Origin: Pichia kudriavzevii | Lineage: Eukaryota; Ascomycota; Pichiomycetes; Pichiales; Pichiaceae | Direction: 5' to 3' | Assembly (NCBI RefSeq): GCF_003054445.1 | Contig: NC_042509.1 | Span: 558,001-622,000, forward strand | DNA: 64,000 nt | Part shown: positions 55,977 through 64,000 of the stretch, piece after piece | Layout: each line of letters opens with the position of its first letter | How positions within the stretch are numbered: position 1 is the first letter of the stretch | Made by a program: the position numbers and the translations under genes | Notes under the pieces: model-generated | What the model was told of the DNA's origin: nothing | Database searches by the model: none | What the model saw: the letters and a program-made list of their open reading frames with translations, nothing else

Positions 55977-58163
55977 TTAAACTGCAATTCTATTTAGCTT
56001 AAATGCAGGTGGGTTTGCCATGTCTTCTAGGTGTCTTTCAACTACAACTAATTCAGAATCATTAAGTTTTCCTGTAAACAGTATGTCAGTGTAGTTTTTT
56101 GTCAAGAAGAAGCATTTGTTCTCACCTTTAGAAATATTGCTGGAGGCATTCTTAGATGACGACGCTTGCACATCGCCATTTCTTTTACGTTTCTTACCAT
56201 TTTCAGTTGCTGCAGAATGGCTATTCGGTAAGTCATAATGGGAATCAAAGAAAACCAGCCAGTTGGATCCATAAATGCCAAATCTCCCTAAAGTTTCAAA
56301 TACACCATATGCATACCCAGGAAGTGCAATGAATTGAGCAGGCATGCTGTTCGAATTAGTCATGGACCAAGCTGTGTAGATTTGACCGTTTTTCTTATCA
56401 TTCAATACATTAAACTCGTGTATTTTGTGGTCCAAGGTAACAGCTAACAACGTCGATGATGAAGTGAAATTTATACAAGTTGCAACAGAAGAGAGTTTCA
56501 CCAATGTTTTAATCTTGCCAGTTGACAAATTGAGAATATCAATGACCCCGCTGTATGTGGATAAAGCAACTAGTTGGTTTGTTTCGTCAATTGCAATATG
56601 GGAATAATGATCCAAGTAAGTGAAATTTGCCTTTGAGTTCGTCATGGAATCAGCTATAGGTAAATCGTAGTCTGTTGGTTCTTGAAAATCGTCAATTGGA
56701 GAGGATGGTGATAGTTGGTCAAATTTGTAGCTTTGTAAGTCATTTTCAGATGTGTAGACAAGGAAAATCTCAGCAGAGTTGATAAACTTGGCCTTTTTGG
56801 CACCAAGGGTTGCTAATAGATCGGAGTGGATCCTTTTGATTGACATTTTGTTCTCTGAAACTTCCTCTAAACGAAATAATTTCAAAACAGAAAGTCTGCT
56901 AACAAGTAAATATTCCCCATTTCCACTCAGCGAGATATCCGTTATATTCTCTGGATCCGATAATGTCAATTTTGCCATTAGAGTCTTGGTATGGTCTTCT
57001 TTTAGCTTCCATATCTTAATTTCATTTCTCTGGTACATGAGTATCAACCTCTTATCTTCATGGACTATTACATTTTCGGTAATAGGGTTTATTGGTAGTT
57101 TATAGGTGACTGAACTTTGGAAGTTTTTGATAGAATTGACATGCATGATTCTTTCAATACCACCACTGACCAAGAAATCAAGGTTTTTCGAGTGATACGA
57201 TGCCATTGTCCTGACATCATTGCCATGCAACAACCTGCTAGAAGTATTTATCCATTTGTTATTATGTTTGGAGATCTTAGTGTGATTAAAGTTGTAGATT
57301 TTTCTGTCAACACCTGCACTGAAAAACTTTTCGCCAGTTGCGTCCTTGGCCAAACATAAAACATCGGCCTCGTGAACCTGAAAAGATTGTTGTAAGACTA
57401 AATGCTTCAAATCCCAGATTTTAATCGAACCGGTGGAATCTCCAGAAACAAACTGGTTTGATTTAGGTAAATGAAGCAAACACCAAATTAAACTTGGCTC
57501 ACTTTTGGATTTATCTGTTCTCAACGTTTGCACTAATCTTCCCTTTATTCCATTTTCAGTATTCTCACCATCTCCTCCAATTTCAGTATTCATGTAAGAC
57601 CAAACTCTAATTCTACCATCTGCACACCCACCAAGTATCATTTTGTTTTCCACCCAACAAAGGGATAAGACTCTGTATTTTTGTCTCTGTAAAATGGTCT
57701 CATGCTCAATGACACCCGGACCACCATTGACATCAACTACTACCACAGATCCATCTTCACAACCTAATGCAATTTTATCATGGCTTTTATTGATCGCAAT
57801 AGACCAAATGACACCGGCATTACAGTCAAAATTCTTCAAAGGCACACCCGTATCCAAGTCCCACTCAGTTAAAATAGTAGAGCCACCGATGGAGAACAAT
57901 CTTGGAGGTAAAGATGGATCATTATGGGTAGACCAAACTAAGCCTTCGATTGACGTGCCTTTAGAGCCTGGAATCACGTTTTCCAAAACCCATCTATATT
58001 TTGAGTTGTTTGGATTCCAGATTTCAATTGACCCATCAGCTCTACCTATTGCTAATCTAAAATTATTTGGTGTGACTTGCTCTAAATTTGATTCATGTGT
58101 AAAGGCACAGCATGTTATAGATTCGGGGGTGTAGTCGAGAAACGAACAACGATGAATATCCAT
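55977..58163 (-). CDS. UTP4: U3 snoRNP/t-UTP protein Utp4 (cirhin)
   Basis: Utp4 belongs to the t-UTP/UtpA complex that binds the 5' ETS in early 90S pre-ribosome assembly and is linked to rDNA transcription. From the ATG at 58163 it has 728 residues (S. cerevisiae: 776), with the same opening as yeast Utp4 (MDIHRCSFLDYTPESITCCAFTHES against MDIHRCRFIDYTP). WD40 repeats fill the protein, seen as IGRADGSIEIWN, LGCEDGSVVVVD, GGCADGRIRVW and SGDSTGSIKIWD, forming two beta-propellers. The frame is open 17 codons further to a TTG only. A perfect RRPE box lies 109 bp upstream, fitting the ribosome biogenesis regulon. Confidence 0.95.
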   Translation of the reverse strand: MDIHRCSFLDYTPESITCCAFTHESNLEQVTPNNFRLAIGRADGSIEIWNPNNSKYRWVLENVIPGSKGTSIEGLVWSTHNDPSLPPRLFSIGGSTILTEWDLDTGVPLKNFDCNAGVIWSIAINKSHDKIALGCEDGSVVVVDVNGGPGVIEHETILQRQKYRVLSLCWVENKMILGGCADGRIRVWSYMNTEIGGDGENTENGIKGRLVQTLRTDKSKSEPSLIWCLLHLPKSNQFVSGDSTGSIKIWDLKHLVLQQSFQVHEADVLCLAKDATGEKFFSAGVDRKIYNFNHTKISKHNNKWINTSSRLLHGNDVRTMASYHSKNLDFLVSGGIERIMHVNSIKNFQSSVTYKLPINPITENVIVHEDKRLILMYQRNEIKIWKLKEDHTKTLMAKLTLSDPENITDISLSGNGEYLLVSRLSVLKLFRLEEVSENKMSIKRIHSDLLATLGAKKAKFINSAEIFLVYTSENDLQSYKFDQLSPSSPIDDFQEPTDYDLPIADSMTNSKANFTYLDHYSHIAIDETNQLVALSTYSGVIDILNLSTGKIKTLVKLSSVATCINFTSSSTLLAVTLDHKIHEFNVLNDKKNGQIYTAWSMTNSNSMPAQFIALPGYAYGVFETLGRFGIYGSNWLVFFDSHYDLPNSHSAATENGKKRKRNGDVQASSSKNASSNISKGENKCFFLTKNYTDILFTGKLNDSELVVVERHLEDMANPPAFKLNRIAV

Positions 58164-58271
58164 AATATCTATTTCTCTAGAATCGACGGTTGTATTTAAG
58201 TCGGACTGCTGCAACCTTCAGAGGAAAAGAGTAGGAATTTTATTAAAGTACCTGCAAACTGATGAAATAAA

Positions 58272-58282
58272 TGAAAAATTTT
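58272..58282 (+). promoter_or_regulatory. RRPE box (TGAAAAATTTT) upstream of UTP4
   Basis: An exact match to the ribosomal RNA processing element consensus TGAAAAWTTTT, 109 bp before the UTP4 ATG. In yeasts this box with PAC controls ribosome-synthesis genes. No PAC box was seen next to it. Confidence 0.6.
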
Positions 58283-58376
58283 GATGTTTAAGGTGCATGC
58301 AAAAAAAAAAAATCCTTTCACTACTTTTCAGTGAATTAATTAGACAGAATTAAAAATCTAAAAAATGTTCAATTTA

Positions 58377-58448
58377 GGGGTCAACTGGGAATTGAACCCA
58401 GGGCCTCTCGCACCCAAAGCGAGAATCATACCACTAGACCATTAACCC
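58377..58448 (-). tRNA. tRNA-Pro(UGG), no intron
   Basis: On the minus strand, acceptor GGGTTAA pairs with TTGACCC, discriminator C. The D arm starts GTCT with AGTGGTA in the loop. The anticodon stem CTCGC/GCGAG encloses TTTGGGT with anticodon TGG. The T arm is CTGGG-TTCAATT-CCCAG. From the D arm through the T arm it is almost the same as S. cerevisiae tRNA-Pro(UGG). 72 nt, no intron. It lies 12 bp from tRNA-Tyr. Confidence 0.96.
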
Positions 58449-58460
58449 GCAAATGAACAC

Positions 58461-58546
58461 TCCCTCCTTCCGGGATCGAACCAGAGACCTCAAGATGTCT
58501 TGTAAACCATTACAGTCTCGCGCTCTTCCAACTGAGCTAAAGAGGG
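58461..58546 (-). tRNA. tRNA-Tyr(GUA) with a 13-nt intron
   Basis: On the minus strand, CCCTCTT pairs with AGGAGGG, discriminator A. The D arm is GCTC/GAGC. The anticodon stem is CGAGA/TCTTG with loop CTGTAA+A, anticodon GTA. The T arm is TCTGG-TTCGATC-CCGGA. A 13-nt intron (TGGTTTACAAGAC on the RNA strand) follows base 37, as in all eukaryotic tRNA-Tyr genes. Same strand as and 12 bp away from tRNA-Pro; each probably has its own Pol III promoter. Confidence 0.95.
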
Positions 58547-60231
58547 AATTGTTATTTGCTAGAGGACTTGGTGAAGTGTGTCAACACTATTTCTTAATTT
58601 GGAATGTTTTGACAGTTGAATCTTTTTAAGAATATTCGTGGATTTTATCGATAGCATTGATATTGTATATAACAATGATAATTATTATACACGGTTTAGT
58701 AAGTACGCAATGGGCGTATAAGCGCACGCATAGACAATGCGCATGGTGGAAGTTAGTTGTAGTGGAATTAGTAAAAAATTTCTTTTTTCCTCCTTCTGCT
58801 CCTTTCACTCCCGATTTGGAGCTATATCAGCTATATCAATTCTATGTAACAGGATATTGTATGTCTTATATACGTCACGCCCGCAACCAGGAATTACCTT
58901 TGTTAACTTCCCTATTCTAAATTCGAAACCTTAACTTCAGTATGTTATCGTATATCCACTGTAAACTTCCTTTTTTGGAATACATCCTGCAAAATCCCTT
59001 TCATGTCTGATCAAATTTTAGAGTTGATTTATTGCCATTATTTCAATGAAAGATTACTATCGTTCGATTTAAGAACTGCTATCACGAAAAGCCACAACCT
59101 CGTTAAAGAGCGTTAGTCTAGCAAGTGATTTACTAAAAATATTTTGTTGCTTCCAAACTTTAGTTTTTTGAAGTTGAAAAAAATTACTTGCTCAACTCAA
59201 TACATAGTGTACAATATAGTTTTCTCAAATAAATTTATTTTGAATTTAAGATATATACATATATACATATGAGCTCCTACTCTTTGGCGCTATGCTAACT
59301 ACAAGACTTTCTAAGACCAATTAGCTTACCAATGGACATTCATGAAAGGAAACGAATTAACTAAAATTCCATCTTCGCTACCGGTCATTAATGGTCTGTT
59401 GAAATATGCGGACAGAACGTATATGTAACCTCATTGTAGCTATAGTAATGAAAAAGGTACTTCACGAGGTTACTATACATTACGAAGATCCAGTTACGTT
59501 TTGGGTTACTCTTCTTCTTGGGGCGTCTAATTTCTAAAAGAATGCCTGGTTTTTTAGATTTACCTGTTGAAAAAACGGCAAACGTCTTTAATGGCTTGTG
59601 TTTGGTACCTAGGTACTCCTTTACGCTTCCATTTATTCTTTAATGGTTGTGGAATCTGCGGTGTCCCCCATATATACGTTTCTGTTTTCAACAAAAGCAC
59701 CGCTAAAACCCCAATAATTTTATTGTGGGTAATACTGCCAGAAAAAATACAGCTTATCCTCAAAGATCACCGTGACAAGTTAGTATGTAGTGAAAAAACA
59801 ATTAATAATGGGATCTTCCACGCACGTATGTACCCATAGCTTACATGATTTCTAAAGTCATCTGTTGTATCGAAACTGCAGCTGTATACTTGTATTTTTG
59901 TCAAAAAGAACTTGGCCGCATTTCCGTTGAAAATCCTTTAAGAGTGAAACATTTTTTTTGGTAGCAGTAGATACACAAGATCCAAAAACTGAAAAAGATA
60001 TTGGGAGTTTTCATGTACCCTTGCTCGGGGTTCGACATTCTTCCGGATCAATGTCAAATTTGTCGTATTCTATCTAGTCTTAGTTATCCTTGAATCCCAT
60101 GCTACTCGCACTTGGAATTTGGTGCTACCGCGAATTTTCGTATTCTTCCAAGAAATCAACTATGAGATTCACCATTTATAGTTGAGTAATGTTGCAAAAA
60201 GATTTGTTTTGATTGTGACAACGATTTGACA
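58547..60231. other. 1.7-kb gene-poor gap after the tRNA pair
   Basis: Open frames of 60-90 codons (for example 58657-58920, 59567-59839 plus, 59560-59763 minus) have no domain, and several lack ATG. The DNA is AT-rich with short ATATAC runs near 59250-59269. I recognise no LTR, snRNA or RNase P RNA here. The next gene starts at 60232 on the plus strand. Confidence 0.55.
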
Positions 60232-61413
60232 ATGGAAGCACTGGACAATACACACAGAGAATTGCTGACGAGGTTCAGACATTTTATAAACAATGGGAAG
60301 CTGAAGTTGCCAGAGAGATTGAGGCATGAGGAGATAGCTAAGGACGATGTGTATGAACGAGCACGAAAACTCTATGAAGTGAGGCCACAACAAAGGGAAG
60401 AAGATGAAGCCATTCTTAAATTGATAGGTTACAGCAATTGCATGTATTCTAAGTATATTTCATTAATGTCTGAAGTAACATACAGAGAGCTTCCAGGGTG
60501 CTGCAAGTTTTCTGCTGAAGTTATCATTCAATACTCTGACCAAATAGTTCTGCATGGTTACGATATCAACTCTTCAATGTACAGTGATTATTTTCGAACT
60601 CATGGGCTTGTCATTGGAACACACAAATTCAATGCCATGTATTCTGTGGAAAGATTTGATTATAACCTATACGCTGAATACCTCAGAAGTACTTATTATT
60701 GGGGTGAAAACCCACCAGTTTGCTATGCCAACAAAAAAAATCCATACTGTTTTTATCTTTTAGATGAGCCAGAAACTATTGTGGAAATAGATTGGTTTCT
60801 ATATCCAGTCCAACAATTATGGCAAAAGTTCAAGGAGGTCCTCGTCCTTTACTCTAACCTCATGTTTAGGCGTGCAGATTATGTAGCCCGGCAGATTGAA
60901 ACAGGAATTAGCTATTGTTTATCATTTGGTCAATTTGCTCAGGTGCTTCCCTTTCTTCCTCATATGAAATTCTCTAAGGAACTTGGCTCTTCCAATTTCA
61001 GGCCTAAAAGACCCAAAAAATGGAACAATCTTATCCATAATGCCATTATGGTATGCCATACAAATTACTCGGAAGAACAAATGAGGAGAAGCCGGAGAAA
61101 AACAGAAAGTAAAGGCCTCCGTAACCGTACCCTGCTAAATACCGATTGTCCAGTGAAATACGATGTGACCATTGACCTTCTGCATGGCGTAGTCTTTATA
61201 AAGAAGCTCGAGGAACACTCCAGTGAATGCCATTCGATTCAACAACAAAAAGGATATTTGATTACCAGAAGACTGAAAACCGAAAAAAACATCCGTGATA
61301 GGTTTGACAGGGATCTTTTGGACTACTACGGGATAGATAAGATAATTATGAAGAACCATGATAGGTTCTTCAAAGGTGTAGAGCATGTGTCCAAAAGACA
61401 GAGAACCAGCTAA
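60232..61413 (+). CDS. Unrecognised basic protein with a Cys/His cluster (possible zinc-binding DNA-binding type)
   Basis: I do not recognise this 393-residue protein. From the ATG at 60232 the first 250 residues are mixed helical and aromatic-rich with many Cys and Tyr (YSNCMYSKYIS, GCCKFSAEVII). Then comes a strongly basic part (FRPKRPKKWNNLIHN, MRRSRRKTESKG). A Cys/His set follows: VCHTNYSEEQ at about residue 275, NTDCPVKYDVTIDLL at about 302, and EEHSSECH at about 328. C-x(n)-CP...HxxxCH is reminiscent of FAR1/MULE or WRKY-GCM1-type fingers (Aft1, Rbf1), but this is by eye only. The protein ends in a basic VSKRQRTS. Real coding is supported by length and by the sensible ATG; role unknown. 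Confidence 0.6.
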   Translation: MEALDNTHRELLTRFRHFINNGKLKLPERLRHEEIAKDDVYERARKLYEVRPQQREEDEAILKLIGYSNCMYSKYISLMSEVTYRELPGCCKFSAEVIIQYSDQIVLHGYDINSSMYSDYFRTHGLVIGTHKFNAMYSVERFDYNLYAEYLRSTYYWGENPPVCYANKKNPYCFYLLDEPETIVEIDWFLYPVQQLWQKFKEVLVLYSNLMFRRADYVARQIETGISYCLSFGQFAQVLPFLPHMKFSKELGSSNFRPKRPKKWNNLIHNAIMVCHTNYSEEQMRRSRRKTESKGLRNRTLLNTDCPVKYDVTIDLLHGVVFIKKLEEHSSECHSIQQQKGYLITRRLKTEKNIRDRFDRDLLDYYGIDKIIMKNHDRFFKGVEHVSKRQRTS

Positions 61414-61965
61414 CATCCTCTCGTAACAGCAGTTATATGCATCAAAGTGATTTATATACAGCATAAGGCTAGTTGCCTATGTCTAGAATCGACTGCCTAT
61501 ATATATCAAGCAAGGTAGGTTTTAAGGGGTCTTGTATTAAAAAGGCCAAAATTTTGCATTTCTGTGCAGGGTCTAACAATAGAAAAATTCGTTGATCATC
61601 AGACAGCCTCGAACATTGATTGGCTCATGGCCACCCCCCATTCCGAGACATGTAGTTAATTCCCTCAACTTCTTTCTTATTTTTTCGTGGCAATCACCCC
61701 AATTTCGATTGTTAATAGATCCGGGCCGGTGGTGTCCGTAGTCGGAACAAAGTATTTAGGCGTTGCTATTGACAGAGTTGGCTATTGAAAGCAGTGGGTG
61801 GTTAAAAGAGCAGATGATAGACAGAAAAAACGGTTAGCAAAGTTTGAGTTCAAAAATTTTTCTAATAGACAACCTTCAAGTATAAATACCCCCCCTTTGC
61901 ATCCCGTCCATCTAATTTTTAGTTCTTCAAAAGATGTTTTTCTTGTTTCAAAGGTAATTCGAAAA
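61414..61965. other. 552-bp promoter region before the first SDR gene
   Basis: CCGGGCCGG at 61721-61729 and the everted pair CCGTAGTCGG at 61736-61745 are of the type bound by Zn2Cys6 factors. TATAAATA at 61881-61888 lies 78 bp before the ATG at 61966. The gene's frame is open upstream to 61798 without an ATG. No other gene seen. Confidence 0.5.
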
Positions 61966-62769
61966 ATGAGTCCAAAGGTTATTATCATTACAGGTGCATC
62001 CCGTGGTATGGGAAAGACAATGGCAGAAGTCTTGATTAAAGAGTCGCCAGATGTCAGACTCACATTGGTTGCACGGTCTGGAGACAAATTAAAAGAGTTC
62101 TACGATAGTTTAGACAAGAAAGATCAAGAAAGAGTCCACTACGTGGCAGGCGACCTAAGCGACGAGGCTACAATGGACAGGTTGATCTCCGAAACCGTTT
62201 CTAAGTTTGGAAAGATCAATTCTATTATTTTCAACGCTGCAGTTTTGGATCCAATTGGCCACATCGATCACCTAGATACCAAGGCAATGAGAAAGTTATT
62301 TGAAGTTAACTTCTTCTCCTTAGTTGAGCTAACACAGAAGCTAATTCCTGAATTAAGAAAAGCAGCAAAGGAGGACGGAATTCCATCTGCTTGTGTTTAT
62401 GTCTCATCAAGTGCCGCACATATGGCGTACGATGGTTGGCTCGCATATGGTGCAAGTAAAGCAGCTGTTAACCACTTGGCATTAGATTTGGCATCAGAGG
62501 AAGGCGGTCATATCAGAAGCATAAGTATTGATCCGGGTGTTGTTGATACTAACATGCAAACAAACATTAGAAATGTTTTAGGTAAGAACATGAATTCAGA
62601 GGCACATGAAATGTTCATTGGTCTTCATGAAAGCGGTAAATTATTAAAGCCAGAGGTTCCAGGTGGTGTTTGTGCATTGTTAGCATTGAAGGGTGTTGCG
62701 CAAAACTTAAACGGAAAGTTCTTAGAGCACTGCGATAAAGAGTTGGCTGAATATCAGTATGTTAAATAG
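61966..62769 (+). CDS. Short-chain dehydrogenase, Irc24/YIR035C-like (first of tandem pair)
   Basis: A 267-residue classical SDR similar to yeast Irc24 (benzil reductase) and YIR035C. The NADP-binding motif is TGASRGMG (residues 9-16). FNAAV replaces NNAGV near residue 89. The catalytic Ser is in the YVSSSAA run (147-149), with Tyr161 and Lys165 in YGASK. DPGVVDTNMQ near residue 190 is shared with YIR035C (APGIVDTDMQ). Codon use is strongly biased, suggesting good expression. The ATG at 61966 fits the family start. Substrate unknown; the promoter has a TATA box. Confidence 0.9.
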   Translation: MSPKVIIITGASRGMGKTMAEVLIKESPDVRLTLVARSGDKLKEFYDSLDKKDQERVHYVAGDLSDEATMDRLISETVSKFGKINSIIFNAAVLDPIGHIDHLDTKAMRKLFEVNFFSLVELTQKLIPELRKAAKEDGIPSACVYVSSSAAHMAYDGWLAYGASKAAVNHLALDLASEEGGHIRSISIDPGVVDTNMQTNIRNVLGKNMNSEAHEMFIGLHESGKLLKPEVPGGVCALLALKGVAQNLNGKFLEHCDKELAEYQYVK

Positions 62770-62865
62770 AGTATTAATGTCGCTTTCAGTTGTAATACTT
62801 TAATTTATAAAGGCAAAGTAATAGATTCTATATATATTAGGTTGGTTGAGTGTTCAAAAAAAATA

Positions 62866-62901
62866 TTCATATATATATATATATATTTATATATATAAAT
62901 A
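62866..62901. repeat. AT-dinucleotide tract between the SDR pair
   Basis: About 36 bp of ATATATATAT and TTTATATATATAAAT-type DNA between the two SDR genes, 40-75 bp before the second ATG. It could serve as a TATA-like promoter element or merely as low-complexity DNA. Confidence 0.7.
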
Positions 62902-62940
62902 TTTCTCGATTTCCGCAATATCTTAATCTGTATACACTTA

Positions 62941-63750
62941 ATGTCGGTAACCAACGTCAAACAACCGGGACAAGCAACAATGTTATTTAAAAAGACAATT
63001 ATAGTTACAGGTGCTTCACGGGGGCTAGGCAAAAGCATTGCAAGCTCAATACTGGCTCGGTATCAGGATTCCCAAGTTGTCTTGGTTGCACGTAATAAGC
63101 TGTTATTGGATGAATTTGTGAATTCACAAAACGAAGAAGATAGAAACAGAATCTTAGTAATCAACGGGGACATCACTAAAACCGACACAATCGAAAAATG
63201 TATATCTCAGACATTGAACAGATTTGGCAGGATAGACGGAGTAGTTTTTAATGCTGGTGTTCTTGGCCCGGTTGGCCATTTACATGAAAACAATATTGAT
63301 ATTAAAGAAGTTAGAAATTGTTTTGAAATCAACTTCTTCAGTATCATTGCATTTTTGGAGAAACTCCTTTCTACTTCAGATGTGAAACTGCTGGACATTA
63401 TCTTTGTTTCATCAGGCGCAAGCTGTCGTGGGATCGATGGCTGGCTTGCATATGGAACGTCTAAGGCAGCACTTAATCAGTTGTGCGTCCAATTACATTC
63501 TGAGTACTCGGGAAGAGTTAGGTGCACCAGCATGGCTCCCGGTGTAGTAGACACAGCAATGCAGGAACTTATTCGTAGTGATCATATTTCCAATGGAATG
63601 ACAGATTCTGCACATAAAATGTTCGTAGACTTATATTCGAACGGAAAACTCCTGAATCCAGATACCGTGGGTAGTTTGTATGCTAAAATGGTGGTAGAAG
63701 GAATCCCCGAAAATGTTCAAGGAAGATATTGCCGTTGGGATGAACTGTAA
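62941..63750 (+). CDS. Short-chain dehydrogenase, Irc24/YIR035C-like (second of tandem pair)
   Basis: A tandem relative of the preceding gene, same strand, 171 bp away. From ATG 62941 there are 269 residues; a second ATG at 62980 (MLFKKTIIVTG) gives 256 and fits the family start better. It holds TGASRGLG, FNAGVLGPVGH, SSGAS, YGTSK (Y171, K175 from the first ATG) and APGVVDTAMQ. Similarity to the upstream copy is moderate (roughly 40% by eye), so the duplication is not recent. Codon bias looks weaker than in the first copy. Function is unknown, probably a carbonyl/diketone reductase like Irc24. Confidence 0.9.
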   Translation: MSVTNVKQPGQATMLFKKTIIVTGASRGLGKSIASSILARYQDSQVVLVARNKLLLDEFVNSQNEEDRNRILVINGDITKTDTIEKCISQTLNRFGRIDGVVFNAGVLGPVGHLHENNIDIKEVRNCFEINFFSIIAFLEKLLSTSDVKLLDIIFVSSGASCRGIDGWLAYGTSKAALNQLCVQLHSEYSGRVRCTSMAPGVVDTAMQELIRSDHISNGMTDSAHKMFVDLYSNGKLLNPDTVGSLYAKMVVEGIPENVQGRYCRWDEL

Positions 63751-64000
63751 GCCAAGTCCTAGATAACTATAATACTTCTTTTTGACCATCATTGTAGAAT
63801 CTCTTCTCTAGGTCAGAGATAAATGCATCGGCATGGTGACAAATACAAGCCAGCTGGATCCAGTTTTTCATTTAAATCCAAATAAAGGGTAAAGTATATA
63901 TATGGATACACATTCTCACTATTATAGATTCATTTGAATTTCAAGCTAATTTGCAGCTTTTGACTTGAAGCCATGTATCTTCTGACCCAACTTATAGACT

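Overview
This window is ordinary, gene-dense nuclear DNA of a budding yeast (Saccharomycotina). About 41 protein genes, nearly all without visible introns, lie close together on both strands. Three tRNA genes are present, two of them with short introns, and no transposon, provirus or virus-like element was recognised. In the Ypt6 gene, CTG codons at 22758 and 22794 fall on leucines that are invariant in Rab6 proteins, so CUG is read as Leu; this argues against the CUG-Ser and CUG-Ala yeast clades. Genes that, to my knowledge, Saccharomyces cerevisiae lacks (UBR7/Mlo2-like, PXMP4/Pmp24-like, Rua1-type factor) point outside the Saccharomycetaceae. A member of the Pichiaceae fits, but the species cannot be fixed from the sequence alone.

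Layout: 1-11.6 kb holds ZRG17 (5' end at the window edge), LUC7, LTP1, TFB3, POL32, MET8, NGR1, an AME1-like kinetochore gene and ERV14. A 2-kb gene-poor gap follows, then an intron-bearing tRNA-Lys and a methyltransferase gene broken by an exact 32-bp tandem duplication. From 15 to 36 kb come a secreted phospholipase B, a GCIP-like gene, a pseudouridine synthase, LAS17, TMA7, YPT6, BNA3, RRN11, an OPA3-like gene, HRD1, HTZ1, a zinc-finger factor with 35 glutamines in a row, a UBR7-like gene and an HDA2/HDA3-like gene. From 37 to 58 kb come a Rua1-like factor, a PDH/BCKDH-type kinase, PXL1, TVP38, an MNN2-type mannosyltransferase, a GNAT with an acidic insert, a Ras-like GTPase-fold protein, PXMP4-like, an S33 peptidase, a VBA-type transporter, a PQ-loop protein, a cytosolic GH76-like protein and UTP4. 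The last part has tRNA-Pro and tRNA-Tyr side by side, a 1.7-kb gap, an unrecognised Cys/His-rich basic protein and a tandem pair of short-chain dehydrogenases.

The genes serve unrelated housekeeping roles: splicing, transcription, replication, ribosome synthesis, ER-Golgi traffic, ERAD and cell wall. Several promoters carry motifs that fit their gene: an MCB box before POL32, an RRPE box before UTP4, a UPR-type ACGTG box before HRD1, ACGCG boxes before HTZ1 and paired CACGTG boxes before TFB3. No clear novel multi-gene system was found. The strongest leads are the frameshifting 32-bp duplication at 13982-14045, the unrecognised zinc-ligand protein at 60232-61413, the AT-hook insert in the HDA subunit and several unusually long gene-free gaps.
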